Source of the DNA: Pantoea sp. GD03673
GTDB lineage: Bacteria; Pseudomonadota; Gammaproteobacteria; Enterobacterales; Enterobacteriaceae
Assembly: GCF_029844725.1 (NCBI RefSeq)
Contig: NZ_JAOCKJ010000010.1
Span: 60,840 to 124,839, forward strand
Direction of reading: 5' to 3'
Length of the DNA: 64,000 nt
This document shows positions 58,743 through 64,000 of the stretch, in pieces (within the stretch, counting starts at the first letter, position 1; every line of letters starts with the position of its first letter). Position numbers and translations under genes: made by a program. The notes beneath the pieces were generated by a model, which was not told where the DNA came from, made no database searches, and saw nothing but the letters and a program-made list of their open reading frames with translations.

Positions 58743-59669
58743 TTAGCGCGGCAAATCGCCCAGCTGGTGGTGCCACGGAAGTGCGGTCATGGCACCTTTC
58801 GCCGTGGTTGCCAGTGCACCACAGCGTTGTGCGCGGGCAAGACAGAGAGCCAGCTGCGATTCATCATCCGGCAGTCCCGATTCAGCCAGCCCCCAGAGTA
58901 ATCCGGCCACGAAGGCATCACCTGCACCCGTGGTATCTACGCTTGCGACAGGCGTGGTGGCATAATGGTTTATCTGGCCCTGATAGCAGGCCATGACCCC
59001 TTCCCTGCCGCGCGTCACCAGTAATAAGCGGATGCTGAATTGCGCCGCCAGCTGCATCATGCTGACCGCCGGCTCCTGATCCGGGCAAAGGAAAGCGAGT
59101 TCATCATCGGAGAGTTTGACGACGTCGGTATGGCAGAGCGCCGCGTTTACGACCTCGTGCAGCAGTGCAGGGTCGGGCCAGAGGTCTTCACGAAGATTCA
59201 AATCGAAACTGACGTAGCCGCCTGCTGCGCGGATCTGTTTCATGGCCGTCAGTGTCGCTGTACGTGAAGGTTCTGCCGCTAAGGCTATGGAACAACAGTG
59301 CAGCCATTCTCCGCGACGGAATTCGGGCAGGTCCGACGACGTCAGAAACAGGTCAGCGCTTGGCCGCACCATAAAGGTAAAAGACCGTTCGCCCTGGTCA
59401 TCCAGTCCGACCACCACCGTTGACGTGCGATGTTGTGAATCGGCAATCATGTAATGGGTATCAACTTTTTCCTCAGTGAGCGTCTGCCGCATGAACTCAC
59501 CAAAAGGATCGTCGCCGACACGACCAATAAAACCGCTGTTTCCCTGCAGACGGGCAATGCCCACGGCGACATTGGCGGGTGCGCCGCCAGGACACTGCAT
59601 CAGGCGACCCGGCGATTCGGGTAGCAAATCCACCACGGCATCCCCGAGGCACCATACGCGAACAGACAT
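58743..59669 (-). CDS. scrK: Fructokinase ScrK
   Basis: 308 residues, AGAGGAG before the ATG. PfkB/ribokinase family: MSVRVWCLGDAVVDLLPESPG, GGAPANVAVGIARLQGNSGFIGRVGDDPFGEFM, and the C-terminal ATP/anion-hole motif DTTGAGDAFVAGLLW with the catalytic Asp. It phosphorylates the fructose released by ScrB. First gene of the sucrose cluster, with its own operator; scrY follows after 160 nt. Confidence 0.95.
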   Translation of the reverse strand: MSVRVWCLGDAVVDLLPESPGRLMQCPGGAPANVAVGIARLQGNSGFIGRVGDDPFGEFMRQTLTEEKVDTHYMIADSQHRTSTVVVGLDDQGERSFTFMVRPSADLFLTSSDLPEFRRGEWLHCCSIALAAEPSRTATLTAMKQIRAAGGYVSFDLNLREDLWPDPALLHEVVNAALCHTDVVKLSDDELAFLCPDQEPAVSMMQLAAQFSIRLLLVTRGREGVMACYQGQINHYATTPVASVDTTGAGDAFVAGLLWGLAESGLPDDESQLALCLARAQRCGALATTAKGAMTALPWHHQLGDLPR

Positions 59670-59696
59670 AAAAAACTCCTCTGATTAAACCTGAAA

Positions 59697-59712
59697 GCTA
59701 AACCGTTTTAGC
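59697..59712. promoter_or_regulatory. ScrR operator before scrK (imperfect)
   Basis: GCTAAACCGTTTTAGC, 27 bp upstream of the scrK ATG; one centre base departs from the palindrome of the scrY sites. A further half-site GCTAAACGGC lies 7 bp to the right. Confidence 0.75.
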
Positions 59713-59828
59713 TATAGCGCTAAACGGCGTTGTGTTCAAGCGTTAACATGCATAATGAGCAGAAGAGTGACCTGGGCGGGAAGTAAGGTAGGGATAATGC
59801 CTCGCACACGCGGACAGATGGCAGGGAT

Positions 59829-59853
59829 AAAAAAACCGGCGCGGCGGCCGGTT
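59829..59853 (-). terminator. Rho-independent terminator of parAB
   Basis: On the minus strand AACCGGC-CGCCGC-GCCGGTT then a run of U: 7-bp stem, 6-nt loop, 27 nt after the parB stop. Confidence 0.88.
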
Positions 59854-59879
59854 CAGTTATCAGCAAAGTGCGATGATGA

Positions 59880-60851
59880 TTATTTTAGCGTCGAGAGTAT
59901 CTGCCTGATCGAGGCATCAATCTGTTCAGCAACCTCTTTTGGCAGACGACTGAATTCATACTGCACGGTGCGCTTTTCGTCATTGGTTTTACGGCGCGCA
60001 TAGGTATTGGCTGTGGTAAACGTTGCCAGCTTTTCCGTCACCGTCCTGCTGACTGGCGCGGTTTTTTTTAACTGACGACGGGCACTTTTAAAACCATTCA
60101 GGATAGCGCTCTTCTTCTCATCCGCATTGGCGCTATGCAGTGCATCATCGGCTGCCAGATTTTGCTGAATCCCGCTTACGAGCCCGGCGACGTCAATCGC
60201 TTCCGCTTTCGCCTCTTCCCAGACATCAAGCAGCAACTGATAATCCTGAAGAGTCAGCTCAGAGACGACCGGGAAGAGTTCGATAAATTCAGCAGGCACG
60301 GCCGCAGCCTTAAACGCACGCGACACTTTGGCGTTTGAAATACCTTCTGCTTTAGCAATCTCTGATTTGCTCATGCCACTTTCATTCATCAGCATAAAGC
60401 GCAGACCTAACTCTCGCAGGTTATGCTCTTTAGCCGTCTGAATATCAGCAGCCAGCTGGCGGGCATCGCTGAGGCTCAGTTCATCGGCGGTGACCAGCAC
60501 TTCCAGACTGGCCCCGGAAAGAATGCACGCGGCGCGGCGGCGCGACCCATCCATGATCTCAATCCTGTCACCGTTCACGCGGCCAATGGCCGGGAAAAAC
60601 TGCTGCAGCGTAATAGTACGGGTGATCTCCTGCAGCGACTCCGGCGTCAGCGTGCTCTGGTCACGGCCGTTGATTTTTGGGTCAACGCTGGTTCTGGTTT
60701 CAATATCATCATGCAGGATCAGCTGGCGAACAAAGGTCGCCTTCGCACCCGATTTCAGCGTAAAGGTGCGTGACTGGCTGCTGCTGTCGATCATGTTCGC
60801 AATAGCAGAATCGCCGAACTTGCGGCCAATGCGCTGTATAGGTTTGCTCAC
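59880..60851 (-). CDS. parB: Plasmid partition protein ParB
   Basis: 323 residues. N-terminal ParA-interaction part, then a ParB/RepB nuclease-like domain (SLQEITRTITLQQFFPAIGRVNGDRIEIMDGSRRRAACIL), the HTH (MNESGMSKSEIAKAEGISNAKVSRAFKAAAVP, about 155-185) and a C-terminal dimerisation part. It binds a centromere and loads ParA. P1/F-type size. It overlaps parA by 4 nt. I looked for a parS site with P1-type boxes in the 59.67-59.83 kb gap and did not find a convincing one. Confidence 0.93.
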   Translation of the reverse strand: MSKPIQRIGRKFGDSAIANMIDSSSQSRTFTLKSGAKATFVRQLILHDDIETRTSVDPKINGRDQSTLTPESLQEITRTITLQQFFPAIGRVNGDRIEIMDGSRRRAACILSGASLEVLVTADELSLSDARQLAADIQTAKEHNLRELGLRFMLMNESGMSKSEIAKAEGISNAKVSRAFKAAAVPAEFIELFPVVSELTLQDYQLLLDVWEEAKAEAIDVAGLVSGIQQNLAADDALHSANADEKKSAILNGFKSARRQLKKTAPVSRTVTEKLATFTTANTYARRKTNDEKRTVQYEFSRLPKEVAEQIDASIRQILSTLK

Positions 60852-62050
60852 AGGGTACTCCTGATATATTCGATGCGGTCAAACACAGCCCTTGAGAACT
60901 GCTCGGCTTCATATTTGGCTTTGCGCAGTGCATCCGCGCTCCCCGGATAAGAGGACGGATTGGCGCTGATGACCGTATCGAACGATTCGCCACAGCGTTC
61001 AAATCCATCCAGCCGCGGTAAGCTGCAATCCAGCATCGATTTAGTAAACACTTCCCGGGCATAGCTTTGCGAGGTCAGGTGATCGTGTTTCGAGGTCATC
61101 TTGGACATAAAGCCGATATTGGCTTTTAGCCGTGGTTCGATACCTTCAGATTCAATACGCTCAAGCATTTCCGGCAGGCGCGTCAGATACTTCATGGTGG
61201 AGTGGAAATCGACCTGTGCCGGCGGCGTCGGTGTCAGCAGCACATCACTGGCCGCAATGGCATTCAGCATGAAGGAATCCAGGTGGGGACCGGTATCAAG
61301 GAAGATAAAATCGTAATCGCCTGCCAGACGGTCGATGACATTGCGGCGCAGCACTTCTGAAGGAGCAACGCCGGGCAGATGTTCAGCAACCAGTTCTTCC
61401 CAGTCGCTGGCCACAAAACCATCGTCGATTGAGGCAGGGATCACATCAACGCCCGGCATCACCGTTGGCTTAATAAACTGCTCGCGAAGCTGGTCCGCAT
61501 CCAGGTCGTTGAGCATCGCCTGCGCTGCCGTCTCCAGAACGGAGCCTACGCTGTTTGTGTGGCTCAGGAACATGGTGCTGGATGCCTGGGGATCCAGATC
61601 GATGACCAGTATACGCAGGTCATTGTGCAGCATAGAAGGGTGCGCACGCATACCGTGGGCCAGCGTGACGGTGCTGACGGTTTTAGAGACACCACCTTTA
61701 AGGCTGACAACAAATACGACAAAGGGTCCGTCATGGCGGTCACGGTATTTTGGTACCTTACGATGCTGATAAATGTCGACGACGTTCTGAATGGTCAGGG
61801 CGTATTGCGAGGTACTGCCAGTCTGCTTTTTACCAAACTGATACCCTGCTGCTTCCATATCACTAATTGCGGCGACGACAGCGTGCTTACTCAGCAGTGG
61901 CATATTGGCAACAGCATTACGCGAGAAAGTCTGGTAGAACCCTGTTTGGTTAAATTCCTGACGCTGCTGCTCAATGTGGTCACTAAGTCCATGTAACATG
62001 GAGTTGGCCCGTGTCGCCATCTCCAGCACTCCACCGTAATCACGCTTCAT
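60848..62050 (-). CDS. parA: Plasmid partition ATPase ParA
   Basis: 400 residues, type Ia ParA: an N-terminal HTH-containing extension (about 1-105) followed by the deviant Walker A VFVVSLKGGVSKTVSTVTLAHG (118-124 KGGVSKT), switch ILVIDLDPQASSTMFLSH, and DYDFIFLDTGPHLD. As in P1, the extension lets ParA repress its own operon. AGAGGG precedes the ATG at 62050. A TTGGCA-N17-TAGTAT promoter lies just upstream. Confidence 0.95.
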   Translation of the reverse strand: MKRDYGGVLEMATRANSMLHGLSDHIEQQRQEFNQTGFYQTFSRNAVANMPLLSKHAVVAAISDMEAAGYQFGKKQTGSTSQYALTIQNVVDIYQHRKVPKYRDRHDGPFVVFVVSLKGGVSKTVSTVTLAHGMRAHPSMLHNDLRILVIDLDPQASSTMFLSHTNSVGSVLETAAQAMLNDLDADQLREQFIKPTVMPGVDVIPASIDDGFVASDWEELVAEHLPGVAPSEVLRRNVIDRLAGDYDFIFLDTGPHLDSFMLNAIAASDVLLTPTPPAQVDFHSTMKYLTRLPEMLERIESEGIEPRLKANIGFMSKMTSKHDHLTSQSYAREVFTKSMLDCSLPRLDGFERCGESFDTVISANPSSYPGSADALRKAKYEAEQFSRAVFDRIEYIRSTL

Positions 62051-62077
62051 AACACCCTCTGCGTTAATGTTTTTTGC

Positions 62078-62106
62078 ATACTACACAAAAAGCACATACC
62101 TGCCAA
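62078..62106 (-). promoter_or_regulatory. parAB promoter and likely ParA operator
   Basis: Minus strand TTGGCA (62106-62101), 17 bp, TAGTAT (62083-62078), giving a leader of about 20 nt. TTGGCA recurs 19 bp upstream beside a TTTTTCTAAAAAA dyad, which could form the ParA operator. Confidence 0.7.
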
Positions 62107-63391
62107 TTTTTTAGAAAAATGCCAAAAACCTGGATTTTTTGTCACAGGCTGCGGAACGGTGAAAGCCTTTAGGAGTGAATTTTAAAAGAGGCGTAACTGA
62201 GACCGCGGTTTTGCCCTTCAGGAGAAATAAGCTGAAAGGGATTCAGAGGCAGGATTTAAAATAGATGCCAGTTATGTTGTCGCGTCACACCGGCAGGGGT
62301 CATCAGTCAGGAGCTGAACAGGAATTTCAGGCATTTTCTATGGTGTTTTCATCGTGAAAATCCTGTAATTTATCATTAATATCAATAAGTTAAATAGATA
62401 TTTATCGGGTGAAATTTGTTGTGAAAATGGATTTTCATTGAGCGCCTGCTTCAGGCTGGATATTTTTTACCCCTGCGTTGTTTGCCTCAGCTTTCATCGT
62501 AAACAAGAGACCCGATGCTAAAAAGTTGATAACGCTACTCCTGTTGGATGCTTCATCCGGATGCTTGTCAAGGAATTGAAATCTCTCACACCTTTCCATC
62601 AGGATTTACTCCGGCGTCTATCACTGCTTACAAATCTGGTTCTGTAGCAATTTCAATTTTACCTCAGAGTTATTCTTTGCTTTTAACTCGGTAGTTTGAA
62701 TGACTCAAAACAAGCCTGTTTGCTGAATCGCCTTAGCCTTTTTATTTTTTCGGTCATGTAACTATGAAGTTATAGAGCGGGGCAGGGGGGCTGACTGTGA
62801 CCGTAATATTAAATCTGACGCTGCATAAAGCGTATGAGATGTCGCAGATTTAAGCAGAGGTTTATCCGATATTGCTTTTGCCTGACAACTTACTTTTTAA
62901 ATGAAGCGTTATAAAGGAAAGACGATTCTGATGTGTCTGATAATGGGTCGCTCATAGAGTGCCCTTTCATAAACAGTGATCATGGTAATGTTGTATTGCT
63001 GCACTAAGTCATCGCTACCTGAATCCGGATAAAGGCTTAATTCTCCTAATCGCTTCACACCCTCAAGCGTTGTATCTGAAAACCTGAACCTGGTGTTTTC
63101 ACCATGAAAATACGCATTTAAATTATTATTTATCAAATACTTAAATAAAAATATTGCCGGGTGGAACTCAGGCTATTTATTCCCATACGGTTGCTTTGAA
63201 AGCTGCGAATGACCCAGTTCAGGCGATTAGCCATATGGTCATAGGCAATTAGCGAATTTCATACTCAACCGGATAAAACACGTCCCCGGTCAACACTCTG
63301 CTCTGACACAGCCCTGGACGAATCCCTGCCTTATATCTGGAGCGTAGAACGTGTTTAATCCAGGACTCAGCAGTTCGGTAATGCGTTTGTC
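62107..63391. other. AT-rich region between parA and the origin
   Basis: No firm gene. It holds a perfect TGAAAAT-GG-ATTTTCA dyad (62422-62437) and a diverged pair of about 75-bp segments around 62341-62425 and 63090-63175 (described separately). A 75-codon minus-strand frame at 62909-63136 has protein-like content but only a TTG start without ribosome binding site and is treated as a remnant. Confidence 0.45.
62909..63175 (-). pseudogene. Remnant of an unidentified gene
   Basis: A minus-strand frame is open from just after a TAG near 63177 to the stop at 62909, with no ATG. It reads FHPAIFLFKYLINNNLNAYFHGENTR-like sequence and then LEGVKRLGELSLYPDSGSDDLVQQYN and YERALYERPIIRHIRIVF. A second, frameshifted copy of its beginning lies at 62341-62425. 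The lack of a start and the damaged duplicate suggest decay. Family unknown. Confidence 0.3.
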
Positions 63392-63409
63392 TTATCCCCG
63401 TTATTCACA
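63392..63409 (+). promoter_or_regulatory. DnaA box of origin module 1
   Basis: TTATTCACA (63401-63409) matches the DnaA consensus TTATNCACA exactly; TTATCCCCG (63392-63400) directly before it is a degenerate second box. Confidence 0.75.
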
Positions 63410-63414
63410 GGCTC

Positions 63415-63464
63415 GATCCAATAGGTCGATCCTTAATAGATCAAATTGAGATCCTTAACAGATC
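63415..63464. repeat. Helically phased GATC array, module 1
   Basis: Five GATC sites start at 63415, 63428, 63439, 63450 and 63461, spacing 13, 11, 11, 11 bp, in a GATCCTTAA-like context. One site per helical turn suits Dam methylation and SeqA-type binding. Confidence 0.8.
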
Positions 63465-63512
63465 CCCACAGTGTCTGAAGCCACGTGGCACAAGGTCTGA
63501 AAGGGTGTTGAT

Positions 63513-63615
63513 AACCACTATAGCGAGAAGAATAACCACTGCAGTAAGTATAACAACCACTGTAGCGAGTAAAGCAACCGCGCTGGCGAGTACTCAACAA
63601 CCACTGTAGCGAGTA
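63513..63615 (+). repeat. Iteron array 1 (five copies)
   Basis: Direct repeats of the 17-mer AACCACTGTAGCGAGTA start at 63513, 63534, 63555, 63576 and 63599; spacing 21, 21, 21, 23 bp, about two helical turns. Copies 3 and 5 are identical; the others differ at one to four positions. Binding sites for a plasmid Rep protein, and by layout an origin or copy-control locus. Confidence 0.9.
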
Positions 63616-63749
63616 GAGGACTCTTTTTCGTGTGCACAACGCAGGTTAAGCATGCTTCGGAGCCGTTTTATAGCCTGCGGTGATGAAACAGGAGGATGAA
63701 AGAAAAGGCTGAGCAGCGGATTGACGTGATACAGGTTCTTTTTAACGAG

Positions 63750-63758
63750 TTATCCACC
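63750..63758 (+). promoter_or_regulatory. DnaA box of origin module 2
   Basis: TTATCCACC differs from the DnaA consensus TTATNCACA at the last base. It lies 14 bp before the first GATC, exactly as the box in module 1 does. Confidence 0.6.
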
Positions 63759-63763
63759 GAATA

Positions 63764-63812
63764 GATCCAATAACAGATCCACATAAGATCCTTATTAAGG
63801 TCCTGAAAGATC
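63764..63812. repeat. Helically phased GATC array, module 2
   Basis: GATC at 63764, 63776, 63787 and 63809, with GGTC at 63799 where a fifth would fall. Spacing 12, 11, 12, 10 bp. Confidence 0.7.
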
Positions 63813-63860
63813 CCCATACAGCCTCAGCCCATGGTATCACTGCGATAGAGAAGGGTAGCT

Positions 63861-63962
63861 AACCACTATAGCGAGTAAAACAACCACTGTATCGAGAGAA
63901 ATAACCACTATGGCAAGTAGATTAACCGCTATAGTGAGTGCTAGTATCCACTGTATTGAGTA
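63861..63962 (+). repeat. Iteron array 2 (five copies)
   Basis: Five repeats of the same 17-mer family start at 63861, 63882, 63903, 63924 and 63946; spacing 21, 21, 21, 22 bp. The first, AACCACTATAGCGAGTA, is closest to array 1; the last is most diverged. The array stops 38 bp before the window end; the rep gene is expected beyond it. Confidence 0.9.
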
Positions 63963-64000
63963 ACAGCGGCTCTCGCCTGTTCACATCACGGATCTTCCTA

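Noticed and set aside
59670..59830. P1-type parS site downstream of parB
   Set aside because: No ATTTCAC/TCGCCA-type boxes or strong dyad found in this gap; the centromere may be of another type or elsewhere.
63433..63639. 68-codon minus-strand frame, Tyr/Ser/Cys rich
   Set aside because: It is the translation of the iteron repeats; the repeats explain the composition.
63513..63962. Regular repeats that could suggest a CRISPR array
   Set aside because: The 17-bp units at 21-bp steps leave only about 4 bp between them, so there are no spacers; they are iterons.

Overview
The window reads as part of a large plasmid (or secondary replicon) of a Pantoea-like enterobacterium. Three things point there. 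A P1/F-type parAB partition pair sits at 59.9-62.0 kb beside an iteron-type replication origin at 63.4-64.0 kb. The content is enterobacterial but mosaic (arn, bud, scr, secreted chorismate mutase). The exported chorismate mutase closely resembles, from memory, the one known from Erwinia herbicola/Pantoea agglomerans. No rRNA, tRNA, transposase or CRISPR array was seen.

Layout. 1-3.1 kb (minus): arnB-arnC-arnA (arnA runs off the left edge), lipid A L-Ara4N modification, with a PmrA-box-like promoter. 3.8-6.6 kb: an exported YceI-family protein preceded by a perfect PmrA half-site pair, then a Gfo/Idh/MocA dehydrogenase divergent from a LacI-type regulator. 6.8-15.2 kb: an AT-rich accessory island with two minus-strand regulators (LuxR-type, IprA/Crp-like), a 1.6 kb non-coding gap, an RcsB/LuxR-like regulator and a complete colicin V/microcin-type export machine (TolC-like, HlyD/CvaA-like, C39-peptidase ABC transporter) with no recognisable cargo gene. 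15.6-23.8 kb: ROK beta-glucoside-type kinase, MipA/OmpV with a 42-residue membrane peptide missed by length-filtered gene calling, and a two-component system joined to an RND efflux pump. 24.2-28.5 kb: budR and divergent budABC (acetoin/2,3-butanediol). 28.7-30.1 kb: an orphan flagellin with a textbook FliA (sigma-28) promoter and a large beta-rich insert. 30.5-38.6 kb: CitMHS citrate transporter, MBL-fold hydrolase, yefM-yoeB toxin-antitoxin under a 38-bp perfect palindrome, UvrA-like ATPase, a fused DUF2382 stress protein, a PNPOx-like flavoprotein.

38.9-47.9 kb: a signalling cluster with three cyclic-di-GMP enzymes and a chemoreceptor. One enzyme has an intact GGDEF and damaged EAL, one a damaged GGDEF and intact EAL, one is a membrane Cache-GGDEF cyclase. 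48.2-52.9 kb: small hypotheticals, a GNAT-like protein, an SRPBCC-alcohol dehydrogenase pair and the exported chorismate mutase aroQ. 53.2-59.7 kb: the full sucrose regulon scrKYABR with TAAACCGGTTTA-type operators. 59.9-62.1 kb: parAB. 62.1-64.0 kb: AT-rich region with a diverged repeat/gene remnant, then an origin built from two tandem copies of one module: DnaA box, helically phased GATC sites, five 21-bp-spaced iterons. The rep gene is presumably beyond the right edge.

How the genes fit together. Sucrose enters by ScrY/ScrA, is cleaved by ScrB and ScrK, and the resulting pyruvate can go through BudABC to 2,3-butanediol. Surface and defence functions (arn, RND pump, MipA, toxin-antitoxin) and sensing functions (chemoreceptor, c-di-GMP enzymes, FliA-dependent flagellin) suggest a plant-surface lifestyle, which is inference. 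The most promising unexplained items are the cargo-less microcin-type exporter with its own TolC, the FliA-driven flagellin with an inserted domain, and the duplicated GATC-phased origin.
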